Shown here in pieces: positions 34,995 to 43,597 of a DNA stretch of 57,943 bases. The first letter of the stretch is position 1. Every line of letters begins with the position of its first letter. The translations under genes and the position numbers were made by a program. The DNA lies in contig NZ_VTQX01000021.1 in assembly GCF_008764295.1 (NCBI RefSeq), positions 1 through 57,943 on the forward strand, given 5' to 3'. Source of the stretch: Bacillus methanolicus (GTDB taxonomy: Bacteria > Bacillota > Bacilli > Bacillales > Cytobacillaceae). The notes beneath the pieces were generated by a model. The model made no database searches. It was not told the origin of the DNA and worked only from the letters and a program-made list of their open reading frames with translations.

Positions 34995-35083
34995 TGATTG
35001 TTTTTGATTAAAATTGATTAAAAATGATTGATTTTGGCTGAAAGTTGCAGTATGATAGAAACATAATGATGAAAACGCTTCAA
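34995..35083 (+). promoter_or_regulatory. fruRKA control region: phased TGATT repeats, promoter and cre-like site
   Basis: TGATT occurs at 34995, 35005, 35015 and 35025, exactly 10 bases apart, with another at 35029. The last copy forms the -35 (TTGATT, 35028-35033), 17 bases before TATGAT (35051-35056). TGAAAACGCTTCAA at 35070-35083 resembles a CcpA cre site with mismatches at the 3' end. The array is a good candidate FruR operator; both regulator assignments are inference. Confidence 0.7.
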
Positions 35084-35096
35084 TGGAGGTGGTTTC

Positions 35097-35846
35097 TTGC
35101 TAGAAACTGAACGACACGAAAAAATTTTAAAGCTGTTAAAAGAAAAAAATACAGTAAAAATTCACGAGCTTGTAGAACTTACCGCTTCATCTGAATCAAC
35201 GATTCGCCGAGATTTAACATATTTAGAGAATAGAAAATTTTTAAAGAGGGTTCATGGTGGTGCAGCAAGACTACAGGGGAAATTACAAGAGCCGTCAATG
35301 ATTGAAAAATCATCCAAAAACCATCAAGCAAAACAAAAAATCGCAAAATTTGCTGTTGGATTAATCGAAGAAGGTGATTCCATTTATCTAGATGCGGGTT
35401 CAACCATTCTAGAAATGATCCCGCATCTACCAGAAAACATCGTCGTAGTCACAAACGGAATGACGCATTTGCCATTGCTATTAGAAAAAAATATAAGAAC
35501 ATATTTAATTGGCGGCTTTGTCAAACCGTCGACAAAAGCCATCATTGGTCGAGACGCTTGGGCAAGTCTCCAACATTATCGTTTTGACAAATGCTTTATG
35601 GGAGTTAATGGGATCCATCCTCATTTCGGATTTACAACCCCTGATCAGGAGGAAGCGACCATAAAAGAATTAGCCATTTCGTTATCGCGAGAAGCATTCA
35701 TTTTAGCGGATGATTCTAAATTTACAGAAGTTGCATTTGCTAAAATTGCTGATATTGAAGCAGCAACGATCATTACGAACGAGTTAGAGCGGGATATTGA
35801 AAAACAATATGAGGAAAAAACAGTTATAAAGGTTGTGACATCATGA
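35097..35846 (+). CDS. fruR: FruR, DeoR-family repressor of the fructose operon
   Basis: A 249-residue DeoR-type regulator. An N-terminal winged helix-turn-helix (RHEKILKLLKEKNTVKIHEL, SSESTIRRDLTYLE) precedes a sugar-phosphate-sensing domain (GDSIYLDAGSTILEM, VVTNGMTHL, the D-D-S-K motif ADDSKFTE). It should release its operator when fructose 1-phosphate accumulates. The start is TTG after TGGAGGTGG. It overlaps fruK by four bases, and the TGATT array sits directly upstream, so it probably regulates itself. Confidence 0.92.
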   Translation: MLETERHEKILKLLKEKNTVKIHELVELTASSESTIRRDLTYLENRKFLKRVHGGAARLQGKLQEPSMIEKSSKNHQAKQKIAKFAVGLIEEGDSIYLDAGSTILEMIPHLPENIVVVTNGMTHLPLLLEKNIRTYLIGGFVKPSTKAIIGRDAWASLQHYRFDKCFMGVNGIHPHFGFTTPDQEEATIKELAISLSREAFILADDSKFTEVAFAKIADIEAATIITNELERDIEKQYEEKTVIKVVTS

Positions 35847-36769
35847 TTTACACAGTTACATTAAATCCATCTTTAGACTATATCGTTAAATTGAACCAAT
35901 TTGAACTTGGTAGCTTAAATCGCTCCAGCGCTGAATCGAAGTTTCCTGGTGGAAAAGGGATAAATGTGTCACAAGTGTTAAAAAGGGTTGGTGTGAATAG
36001 TAGAGCACTAGGCTTTATAGGGGGCTTTACTGGAGCTTATATTGAAGATTTTCTGAAAAAAAACGGAATTGAAACAGACTTTGTTTACGTTAATGAAGAT
36101 ACAAGAATTAATGTCAAAATTAAGGCTGAAGAGGAAACAGAGCTGAATGCAAAAGGTCCTGCCATCTTAGAAAGTGATTTCACAGCATTAAAGGACAAAA
36201 TTCAAAACCTTACCGAAAACGACATCCTTATTTTAGCGGGAAGTATTCCAACCTCAATGCCAAGAAACACATATGAGGATCTGGCTAAAATTTGTCTGGA
36301 AAGAAAAGTGAAATGGATCGTCGATGCTGAAGAGGAACTTCTCAAAAGCATTCTTATGTATAAACCTTTTCTCATTAAGCCTAATCATCATGAATTGGGT
36401 GACTTTTTCAATGTGAAAATTGAGAGTGGGGAGCAAGCTATTCCTTATGCAAAAAAGCTAGTGGGAATGGGAGCAGAAAATGTGATCGTTTCTTTAGCAG
36501 GTAAAGGAGCAATCTTTGTTAATAAGGATACGACATTGAAATCTAATACGCCAACTGGGGAATTGAAGAGTTCTGTCGGTGCAGGAGATTCAATGGTTGC
36601 GGGCTTTATTGCTAAGTACGAGCTTAGTGGTGACTATGAAGAAGCCTTTCGATACAGTGTAGCGAGCGGAAGTGCGACAGCGTTTTCCTTAGGATTATGT
36701 ACGAAGGATAAGGTAGAGGAAGTATTGACGCAAGTAAAGATAGTAAAGATAAAGGGGGAACAATCATGA
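35843..36769 (+). CDS. fruK: FruK, 1-phosphofructokinase
   Basis: A 308-residue PfkB-family kinase that phosphorylates fructose 1-phosphate to fructose 1,6-bisphosphate with ATP. FPGGKGINVSQVLKRVG near 33 and the catalytic SSVGAGDSMVAGF near 245 with its Asp are typical, and MIYTVTLNPSLDYIV is the classical N-terminus. It overlaps both fruR and fruA by four bases (ATGA), a fully coupled operon. Confidence 0.95.
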   Translation: MIYTVTLNPSLDYIVKLNQFELGSLNRSSAESKFPGGKGINVSQVLKRVGVNSRALGFIGGFTGAYIEDFLKKNGIETDFVYVNEDTRINVKIKAEEETELNAKGPAILESDFTALKDKIQNLTENDILILAGSIPTSMPRNTYEDLAKICLERKVKWIVDAEEELLKSILMYKPFLIKPNHHELGDFFNVKIESGEQAIPYAKKLVGMGAENVIVSLAGKGAIFVNKDTTLKSNTPTGELKSSVGAGDSMVAGFIAKYELSGDYEEAFRYSVASGSATAFSLGLCTKDKVEEVLTQVKIVKIKGEQS

Positions 36770-38637
36770 GAATTACTGAGTTGTTAACAAAAGAAACGAT
36801 AAAACTATCCATTAGTGGAAATGGAAAAAATGACACAATTGAAGAATTGGTTGAGATCCTTGATCAAGCCAATAAATTAGCCGACAAAAATGATTTTAAA
36901 GAGGCCATTTTAATGCGAGAGGCCCAGAGTACTACAGGAATTGGAGAAGGTATTGCTATCCCTCATGCAAAGACAAGCGCAGTTCGTGAAGCAGCTATTG
37001 CGTTTGGTCGCTCTCAGTCTGGTGTTGAATACCAATCACTAGATGGTGAGCCAGCACATCTAGTATTTATGATTGCTGCAACTGAAGGGGCCAACAATAC
37101 CCATTTGGAAGCCCTTTCTAGACTTTCGACTATTTTGATGAATGCGGAAGTAAGAGAGCAACTTTTACTTGCAAACACAAAGGATGAAATTATTGCGATT
37201 ATTAATGAACATGATCAGGAAAAAGAAGTAGAAGAGCAGTCGATGAGTGGAAAAAAAGACTTTATCGTCGCCGTAACAGGATGTCCAACGGGGATAGCTC
37301 ATACGTATATGGCAGCTGATTCATTGAAACAAAAAGCCCAAGAACTTGGGATCGATATTAAAGTTGAAACGAATGGGTCAGGTGGAGCAAAAAATATATT
37401 GACCGAAGAAGAAATTGAAAATGCGACTGCTGTCATTGTTGCTGCAGATACAAATGTGGAAATGAACCGTTTTAATGGTAAGCATGTGATAGAAGTTCCT
37501 GTCGCTGATGGAATTCGTAAGCCACAGCAATTGATTGAAAGAGCGATTAAACAAGATGCACCGATTTATAAAGGACAAGGTGGAGCGAAGCTAGAAAATA
37601 AACAAGAATCTTCTCGTAGTTTTGCTTCGACGATTTATAAGCATTTAATGAGCGGTGTTTCTAATATGTTACCATTTGTTGTTGGCGGAGGGATATTAAT
37701 TGCCATTAGCTTTATGTTTGGGGTTAACGCATCCGACCCAAATGATCCATCTTATCATCCCATTGCGGAAGCATTAAATACGATTGGTGGCGGTACAGCT
37801 TTCGGGCTAATGATTCCGATTTTAGCTGGTTTTATTGCGATGAGCATTGCTGATCGTCCAGGTTTTGCAGCTGGGATGGTAGGTGGTATGCTTGCAGCGA
37901 CAGGTGGTGCCGGTTTCCTCGGTGGTCTCGTCGCTGGTTTTCTTGCCGGTTATTTAGTGATTGGTTTGAAAAAGATTTTCTCAGGTTTACCTGCTTCACT
38001 CGAAGGGATTAAAACGATCTTACTCTATCCATTATTGGGAATTGCATTAACTGGTTTTATTATGTTATATGTTGTCAATAAACCAGTTGCCGCTTTAAAT
38101 ACAGGTATCTCTGATTGGCTTTCTACTCTTGGAACAGGTAATGCTGTTTTATTAGGAATTATTCTTGGATTAATGATGTCATTTGATATGGGAGGACCTG
38201 TTAATAAGGCGGCATATGTATTTGGAACAGGGCTATTAGCAAGTGGTGTTTATGAGCCAATGGCAGCGATAATGGCAGCAGGTATGGTTCCTCCACTTGG
38301 AATTGCGATTGCGACAACTATTTTCAAAAATCGCTTTAATAAGCAAGATCGTGAAGCTGGTAAAGTGAACTATATTATGGGTCTATCCTTTATTACTGAG
38401 GGAGCAATTCCTTTTGCAGCAGCAGATCCGGTTCGAGTCATACCATCGTTGATGGCAGGTTCTGCAGTAGCAGGAGGTTTGTCCATGCTTTTTGGCATCG
38501 GTCTACAGGCTCCTCATGGCGGATTATTCGTTATTCCACTGGTTAGCGGTGGTTGGTTCATGTACTTATTGGCAATTGCGATTGGTGCAGTCGTTTCCGC
38601 TATTTTGCTAGGAGTACTCAAAAAGCCTATTAAATAA
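36766..38637 (+). CDS. fruA: FruA, fructose-specific PTS enzyme IIABC
   Basis: A 623-residue permease-kinase. The IIA domain comes first (phospho-His66 in IAIPHAKT), then IIB (phospho-Cys173 in VTGCPTGIAHTYMAA), then a membrane IIC domain with about eight to ten segments (from LMSGVSNMLPFVVGGGILIA near 290; MGGPVNKAAYVFG; FITEGAIPFAAADP). It takes up fructose and releases fructose 1-phosphate for FruK. Domain order and length are usual. A strong terminator follows at 38643. Confidence 0.96.
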   Translation: MRITELLTKETIKLSISGNGKNDTIEELVEILDQANKLADKNDFKEAILMREAQSTTGIGEGIAIPHAKTSAVREAAIAFGRSQSGVEYQSLDGEPAHLVFMIAATEGANNTHLEALSRLSTILMNAEVREQLLLANTKDEIIAIINEHDQEKEVEEQSMSGKKDFIVAVTGCPTGIAHTYMAADSLKQKAQELGIDIKVETNGSGGAKNILTEEEIENATAVIVAADTNVEMNRFNGKHVIEVPVADGIRKPQQLIERAIKQDAPIYKGQGGAKLENKQESSRSFASTIYKHLMSGVSNMLPFVVGGGILIAISFMFGVNASDPNDPSYHPIAEALNTIGGGTAFGLMIPILAGFIAMSIADRPGFAAGMVGGMLAATGGAGFLGGLVAGFLAGYLVIGLKKIFSGLPASLEGIKTILLYPLLGIALTGFIMLYVVNKPVAALNTGISDWLSTLGTGNAVLLGIILGLMMSFDMGGPVNKAAYVFGTGLLASGVYEPMAAIMAAGMVPPLGIAIATTIFKNRFNKQDREAGKVNYIMGLSFITEGAIPFAAADPVRVIPSLMAGSAVAGGLSMLFGIGLQAPHGGLFVIPLVSGGWFMYLLAIAIGAVVSAILLGVLKKPIK

Positions 38638-38642
38638 AAAGT

Positions 38643-38680
38643 AAAAACGAACAAGGTTATCTGGGCCTTGTTCGTTTTTT
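38643..38680 (+). terminator. Terminator of fruRKA
   Basis: AAAAACGAACAAGG and CCTTGTTCGTTTTTT form a near-perfect stem ending in six T residues. Confidence 0.9.
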
Positions 38681-38824
38681 AATGCCGTTTAGTTTGTTCA
38701 TATCGATATTTCTTTTTAAAGTGTAACAGGTCTATACTTGCCGTGAATTTTATCGGAAAAGAACGGTATCTTCGTTCTAAATTTTCCGGCGCTGAGCGAG
38801 GAAGCTGTTTTTATGCATCTGCGT

Positions 38825-39358
38825 TTAACGATACCAATTTCGATTAAAATCCAATTCTAAAACCTGACCGAACTTATTGGCGAAATCGATAAAATAAGCA
38901 CCTTTTGCCGTCAAAATCCCTCTATCGAACACATAGGGAGCATCAACGTACCCTTTTTCAGAAAAGACCCCTAAAAATTCTCGCGCCTGCTTTGAAATCC
39001 CTGTCGTATAATTCCGATCGAGTAAAATTCCTGCTTTCGCTAACAAAAATGGTGCACTTGAAATGGCTCCGATGACAGCATCTTGTTCATATACTTTGCG
39101 AATAAATTCAAAAAGTGATTCGATTTCCATTAAATGTTGAAAGTCATCAACACCTGGGAGGACTAGACTTTGTAATTGTTCAAGCTGTATTTTTTCAATA
39201 GTTGTTTCTGGTAGACAGGTCAGACCGGCCTCACCCTTGACCGCTTCATCATTTAATCCAATAAATATTTTCGGATGATTGGCTTGGGTTAAGACAGAAA
39301 GAATGACAGATAGCTCGTATTCGCTAAATCTTGGATAAAGTAAGATGCCGGTTGTCAT
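38825..39358 (-). CDS. DJ-1/PfpI-family protein with Ser at the nucleophile site
   Basis: A 177-residue protein of the DJ-1/PfpI (class I glutaminase-like) superfamily: MTTGILLYPRFSEYELSVIL, LVLPGVDDF, then GAISSAPFLLAKAG at the nucleophile elbow and LTAKGAYFIDFA. Where active members have a Cys (AICHA in the paralog at 40534), this one has Ser100, so the usual Cys chemistry is absent. It may be a binding protein or a regulator. The frame opens at 39385, but CCAGGAGG supports the ATG at 39358. Confidence 0.82.
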   Translation of the reverse strand: MTTGILLYPRFSEYELSVILSVLTQANHPKIFIGLNDEAVKGEAGLTCLPETTIEKIQLEQLQSLVLPGVDDFQHLMEIESLFEFIRKVYEQDAVIGAISSAPFLLAKAGILLDRNYTTGISKQAREFLGVFSEKGYVDAPYVFDRGILTAKGAYFIDFANKFGQVLELDFNRNWYR

Positions 39359-39464
39359 TACCGCACCTCCTGGGAAAAATTTCACTCTCTGTTATAACAA
39401 TTTCTACATTTTTTGATAAACTCCTTTAAAATTCTTAAAATTAAGTCTTTTTTAACTTAAATTG

Positions 39465-39494
39465 TTGACAAAAAGTTTTGGGCTCGTTTATTGT
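39465..39494 (+). promoter_or_regulatory. Candidate sigma-A promoter upstream of a small ORF and the DUF2935 gene
   Basis: TTGACA (39465-39470), an 18-base spacer and TATTGT (39489-39494). Confidence 0.5.
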
Positions 39495-39540
39495 AAAACA
39501 TGGTTCATAGGTCTTTCGGTATATTTGAAAGGAGAGCAAA

Positions 39541-39630
39541 ATGAACCAATTATCAACATGGGTGTATAACAAAGGCAAAATAAAGAAACACACGCTCATA
39601 TTTATTAAAAAGAACCTATATATTTTATGA
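39541..39630 (+). CDS. Possible 29-residue small protein
   Basis: A short frame, MNQLSTWVYNKGKIKKHTLI followed by FIKKNLYIL, too small for routine calling. It has a near-ideal ribosome site, AAAGGAGAG, four to five bases before the ATG, and a sigma-A-like promoter at 39465. The product would be basic and amphipathic to hydrophobic. The next gene starts 43 bases later, so a leader-peptide role is possible. There is no homology evidence. Confidence 0.4.
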   Translation: MNQLSTWVYNKGKIKKHTLIFIKKNLYIL

Positions 39631-39673
39631 GATGACATTAAGGTGAAATTTGAAGAAGGGCAGGGATTTGTAT

Positions 39674-40468
39674 ATGGCAAATTATGAACAAGCCGCACAA
39701 TTTGAACATCGTTTTTGGCTTCAAGTACTAGGGGATCATGCGAGGTTTATTCATGATTCACTCGGTCCGAATGAAAAAGAGTTGATCGAGCAAGCAAGTG
39801 CTTTTATTGCAATTTTTGATCAATTATTACATCAGGTTGAGGGTACGGATTTAATGAAATTAAGCGAAAGGGCCGAGGTGGAAGCAAAGAAATTGCGGCA
39901 GTTTAAATTGGATATTATTGAGCGTCATTTGACAGGTTATATAACGATTCATTTAGGTCCAGCATTTATTAATCATATGGTTAACGAGTTGGAAGAATAC
40001 TTACTGCTGTTAGAGTATTTGAAAAAAGGAGAAGTTCCACCAGTATTTCATGAACTTCATCATCATTTAATTTGGTTGTTAGACGGTGCTGGTCATGCAG
40101 GAGCCATCTCTGACAATATGGAAACGGTTGAGAAAAAAATAAAACGGCAAAGCGATGAATTTACAAAGGACTTTGAAGCTTTTTACTTAAAAGCAGTTGA
40201 ATTGACAGGCTTTTTACGGACAAATTTATCAACTTTTCCCGCCCTCGAAAAATTCAATCATGACGTCCAACTGGAAATGAATTTATTTATGGGCTTCTTA
40301 AATGAAATTGAGGAATTAGAATTAAGTAAAGAAGCATTAGGTACATTTGCTCCATTAATGGCAGACCATATGATGCGTGAAGAATGTTATTATTTAACAA
40401 AACTTGCTGAAACAACAGATATTGAACAGCCCCAATGTGATCCGACTAAACCAAGATTAGAAATTTAA
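39674..40468 (+). CDS. DUF2935-domain protein
   Basis: A 264-residue helical protein that starts MANYEQAAQFEHRFWLQVLGDHARFI. The second half repeats the pattern (FTKDFEAFYLKAVELTGFL, FMGFLNEIEEL, ADHMMREECYY). Two tandem DUF2935 helical units with conserved His and Glu (FEHRFW, GDHARFI, DHMMREE) suggest a metal-binding four-helix bundle. Bacillus and Clostridium members are common, with no proven function. The frame opens at a TTG at 39650; the ATG at 39674 matches the family N-terminus, although its ribosome site (GGGCAGGG) is modest. Confidence 0.88.
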   Translation: MANYEQAAQFEHRFWLQVLGDHARFIHDSLGPNEKELIEQASAFIAIFDQLLHQVEGTDLMKLSERAEVEAKKLRQFKLDIIERHLTGYITIHLGPAFINHMVNELEEYLLLLEYLKKGEVPPVFHELHHHLIWLLDGAGHAGAISDNMETVEKKIKRQSDEFTKDFEAFYLKAVELTGFLRTNLSTFPALEKFNHDVQLEMNLFMGFLNEIEELELSKEALGTFAPLMADHMMREECYYLTKLAETTDIEQPQCDPTKPRLEI

Positions 40469-40488
40469 GGCTGTCTTTAGTGAAGCAA

Positions 40489-40523
40489 ACCAATGCGCAA
40501 GAGCCATACTCTTGCGCATTGGT
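40489..40523. terminator. Strong hairpin between convergent genes
   Basis: A perfect 15-bp inverted repeat (40489-40503 and 40509-40523) with a 5-nt loop. T tracts are weak on both sides. Confidence 0.65.
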
Positions 40524-40533
40524 GAAAACGATT

Positions 40534-41082
40534 TTATCCTAATTGTTTAATAAATTCCCTCATAAACCCAGGTAAATCAGGCCAAGCATGCCCTGATACA
40601 AGGTTACCCTCGACATGAAGATGTTCCTCGATATATGTAGCACCTGTCGCTTCTACATCTGGCTTACAAGCGATGTAAGCGGTAAGTTCTCTGTCTTTTA
40701 AATATTGCTTTACTGTGGTTAAAATAAGACTAGCATGGCAGATAGCGGCAATTGGTTTATTCGCTTCAAAAAAATGAGCAACAATCGCTGGAACATTTTC
40801 GTTTAAACGAATATACTCTGGAGCCCTCCCCCCTGGAATAATTAATCCATCGTACTCATCTGCCTTTACTTCCTCAAATGTAAGGTGAGATTCAATTAAA
40901 TATCCTTTGCTTTCTGTGTAAGTGTCCCATCCGATAAAATCATGAACGACCGTTTGCAACTGCTTCTTTGATGGAGCGGCAATTTGTACATCATAACCTT
41001 CTTCAAGACAACGGAAATACGGATAGTAAATTTCTAGTGCTTCAACCGCATCTCCGGCAAGAATGAGAATTTTTTTTGACAT
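40534..41082 (-). CDS. DJ-1/PfpI-family protein
   Basis: A 182-residue DJ-1/PfpI-superfamily protein: SKKILILAGDAVEALEIYYP, GLIIPGGRAPEYIR with the conserved Glu, and AAICHASLILTTV with the nucleophile Cys near 114. Related proteins act as chaperones, glyoxalases or amidases; which applies is not visible. The frame opens at 41088; GGAGGAA supports the ATG at 41082. It is convergent with the DUF2935 gene. Confidence 0.88.
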   Translation of the reverse strand: MSKKILILAGDAVEALEIYYPYFRCLEEGYDVQIAAPSKKQLQTVVHDFIGWDTYTESKGYLIESHLTFEEVKADEYDGLIIPGGRAPEYIRLNENVPAIVAHFFEANKPIAAICHASLILTTVKQYLKDRELTAYIACKPDVEATGATYIEEHLHVEGNLVSGHAWPDLPGFMREFIKQLG

Positions 41083-41297
41083 TAACAATTCCTCCTCTCC
41101 AATTATAAAAGGCTCCTGCCTTTCAAGTATAATATTCGTAGAGGACGAGACAGATTCCTTTCTTTGTCGTAAAAATTCATAGGATTTTTACAATTTTGTT
41201 TTTATCATTGGATTGTTGTCAGGAATGGAAAGGGAAATACACTGTTCTAATCTTAAGTTTTAACTAAGATATTTTAATTGTGTGAAAGGAACCTGGT

Positions 41298-41340
41298 AAA
41301 GCGGTTGAATGGCTATTGAAAAGCTCCATTCAATCGCTTT
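41298..41340 (-). terminator. Terminator of the MFS gene
   Basis: A 15-bp stem with one wobble (41298-41312 and 41326-41340). On the minus strand it follows the MFS stop by 30 bases; the tail is not strongly T-rich. Confidence 0.6.
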
Positions 41341-41369
41341 CTGACCGAGGTTGAAGAATTAGTTTAAAC

Positions 41370-42617
41370 TTATTTTTTATCCGGTTTAATGGCAAATAGT
41401 GTTAATAAGACCGCGATGATGCCAATGATGGCTAAAATATAAAAAAGAGTTCCCTCTAGTTGATTTAAAAGAATTGCGATGACGGGTGGCCCTGCAGCTA
41501 CTCCGATAAAACGCATTGAATGATAAATGGAAGTAATAGTCCCCCGTTGGTCTTTTTGAATTCCTTCTGTGATAATGGCGTCTAAACAAGGGAGACTGGC
41601 GCCAATGCCGATGCCGCTTAATAAGAACATGATAATCATGAACCACATTCCTTTGGAAAAACTTAGGCTCACTATTGATAGCGACATTAACAATAGGCCA
41701 GTGAAGGTAATCCATTTCATCAATATTTTATATTCTTTAATGATTTTCCCTGTAATGAGCGAAGTAAGACATAATGCTCCTAACGGCAGAGCAAGGTAAA
41801 GTCCTTTTTTTACATTCATAATATGATGCTCTCTTTCAAGTACTTCAGATAAATAAAAGAGGACGCCGAATAGTACAAACATTAAAATGATCCCGATAGC
41901 AAAAATGGCCAGTAGCCATCTGCCATTATTTTTAAAAATCTTTTTAACCTGATGAATAAATTCTTTAAATGGGATTGGTTCGTATTCAGTCTTGCCTCTT
42001 CTAACAAAAAAAGCCATTAGAAGAATGGAAATAAGACAAAATATTGGAAAGGACAGAAACGGAATAAACCAGATAAAAGTTGCCAAAAATGCTCCAAGTA
42101 TTGGACTAATGACTTTTCCAAGGGTGTTAGATGTCTCAATAATTCCAAGTGTGCTGCTGACTTCTTTTTCACTTTTAAACATATCTCCTACAAGAGGCAT
42201 CACAATCGGTGCTGCCCCTGCTGCCCCGATGCCTTGAAGAGCTCGACCAACAAGGATGATCCAATAGGGGTCTTTAATTTTCCATGCAGCCCAACCAGAA
42301 ATGAGACCACCAATAGCAGCAATAGCAAGACTAGGGATGATTACTTTCTTTCGCCCGATATGATCAGATAAAAATCCTGCAATTGGGATCAAAATAATCG
42401 CCACAATCGAATAAACAGTAATGATTAAGCTTGATTGAAATGAAGAAATATTTAATTTGTCCTCCATTGCTGGAAGAACGGGAATGAGCATTGAATTACC
42501 TAAGGTCATTACAAGAGGGATCGAGGAAATAGCTAAAACACTCCATTTATTCCCGTAAGATTGTTTTGCTTTCTTGCTATCCTCTCTACTTGTCAAAGAA
42601 TTTTCAATGAAATCCAT
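41370..42617 (-). CDS. MFS transporter (drug-efflux type)
   Basis: A 415-residue, 12-segment major facilitator. It shows the N-terminal VMTLGNSMLIPVLPAMEDKL of DHA1-type antiporters, motif A GFLSDHIGRKKVII, and the central ALQGIGAAGAAPIVMPLVGD. Proton-coupled export of drugs or metabolites is likely; the substrate is unknown. The frame opens at 42662; GGACGGAGC favours the ATG at 42617. It is divergent from the trp leader. Confidence 0.88.
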   Translation of the reverse strand: MDFIENSLTSREDSKKAKQSYGNKWSVLAISSIPLVMTLGNSMLIPVLPAMEDKLNISSFQSSLIITVYSIVAIILIPIAGFLSDHIGRKKVIIPSLAIAAIGGLISGWAAWKIKDPYWIILVGRALQGIGAAGAAPIVMPLVGDMFKSEKEVSSTLGIIETSNTLGKVISPILGAFLATFIWFIPFLSFPIFCLISILLMAFFVRRGKTEYEPIPFKEFIHQVKKIFKNNGRWLLAIFAIGIILMFVLFGVLFYLSEVLEREHHIMNVKKGLYLALPLGALCLTSLITGKIIKEYKILMKWITFTGLLLMSLSIVSLSFSKGMWFMIIMFLLSGIGIGASLPCLDAIITEGIQKDQRGTITSIYHSMRFIGVAAGPPVIAILLNQLEGTLFYILAIIGIIAVLLTLFAIKPDKK

Positions 42618-42796
42618 CTTTTGCTCCGTCCTTTTTATATTATTGTTAACACTATTCAGCAATTAGAAGACTTCATATCAGTTTAGAATTGATAACTCCC
42701 AACCTTAATATTTACCTAAATGCCAAAAAACTAACTGAAAAAAGATTTACTATTTATGGATCGAATAAAGTATTAGAATTTTTTGATAAAAATAGG

Positions 42797-42825
42797 TTGA
42801 CTTTAAACCTGAATGTGTATATGAT
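42797..42825 (+). promoter_or_regulatory. Sigma-A promoter of the trp operon
   Basis: TTGACT (42797-42802), a 17-base spacer and TATGAT (42820-42825), immediately before the first T-box leader. Confidence 0.85.
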
Positions 42826-42839
42826 AATTAACAATAAAT

Positions 42840-43118
42840 GAATGGCGATGACGAAGAAGAGTAGCTTAAAAGGATTCTTTAGAGAGCTGATGGATGGTGA
42901 AAATCAGTGCTGAATTTTAAGTGAATGGGCTTCTGAGCTTCCAAACCGAATCATAATGTGTAGTAGGCTTTGGCGAACGAGTCTCATCGTTACAAGAGAC
43001 AGGTATTACATTGCGGATTGCAATTGATACTGATGAGTGAGCTAATTATTTTAGCTAATGAAGGTGGCACCACGGGTTTCTCGTCCTTTTCTTAGGATGA
43101 GAAGCCCTTTTTGTTTTT
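42840..43118 (+). promoter_or_regulatory. Trp-specific T-box riboswitch 1
   Basis: A T-box leader. Stem I elements AGAGAG and GGTG are followed by the specifier stretch GAATGGGCTTCTGAG with Trp codon TGG at 42926-42928. The antiterminator T-box is AAGGTGGCACCACGGG (43061-43076), with TGGC at 43065-43068 to pair with the NCCA end. This predicts discriminator G, as in tRNA-Trp. The terminator stem GGGTTTCTCGTCC with GGATGAGAAGCCC ends in T residues. Uncharged tRNA-Trp should allow read-through. Confidence 0.92.
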
Positions 43119-43132
43119 ATTAGGACAACTGA

Positions 43133-43418
43133 ATAACGAACATCGTTGAGTAAGAGAAGTAAATGAAAATTTGATTTTTTTCAGAGAGCCGGGGAAGGTG
43201 GGAGCCGGTAAAATCACTTTCATCGAATGGACTTACGAGAGACAGCTTGAAAGGATCAGTAGGGCTGTACGGAATTCCACCGTTAAAAGGATAGGATTTA
43301 CAATGAAATTTGTGAATCTAAAGAAGTGGGAGTATTTTTAAGCTCTAACTTGAGGTGGCACCGCGGTGAATATTATCGTCCTCTATAAGCGTAGCAATGC
43401 GTTTATAGAGGGCTTTTT
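43133..43418 (+). promoter_or_regulatory. Trp-specific T-box riboswitch 2 (tandem)
   Basis: A second complete leader directly behind the first: AGAGAG, a GGTGGGAG loop, GAATGGACTTACGAG with TGG at 43228-43230, T-box GAGGTGGCACCGCGG (43352-43366, TGGC at 43356-43359) and terminator CCTCTATAAGC/GTTTATAGAGG plus T residues. Two switches in series would sharpen the response to uncharged tRNA-Trp. Tandem Trp T-boxes are known before trpE in the B. cereus group. Confidence 0.92.
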
Positions 43419-43450
43419 TATTTTGATTTTATGTAATTTTTCAATGTTCA

Positions 43451-43501
43451 TTTTGGCCCATTTCGAGTGAACTCTTTGTTTGACATGAAATGAGCCCAAA
43501 A
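43451..43501 (+). repeat. Extra hairpin in the trp leader, after the second T-box
   Basis: TTTTGGCCCATTTC (43451-43464) can pair with GAAATGAGCCCAAAA (43487-43501) with one bulge, around a 22-nt loop. There is no T run, so it is not a terminator. Its role is unknown. Confidence 0.5.
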
Positions 43502-43597
43502 AAGCAGTCATGCTAGTCTTGTTATTATCTGATCATCGGTTAGAGCAGCTTTTGTTATGACTTTATAAGAAATATTAATGAGAAAGGGGTTATCGCA

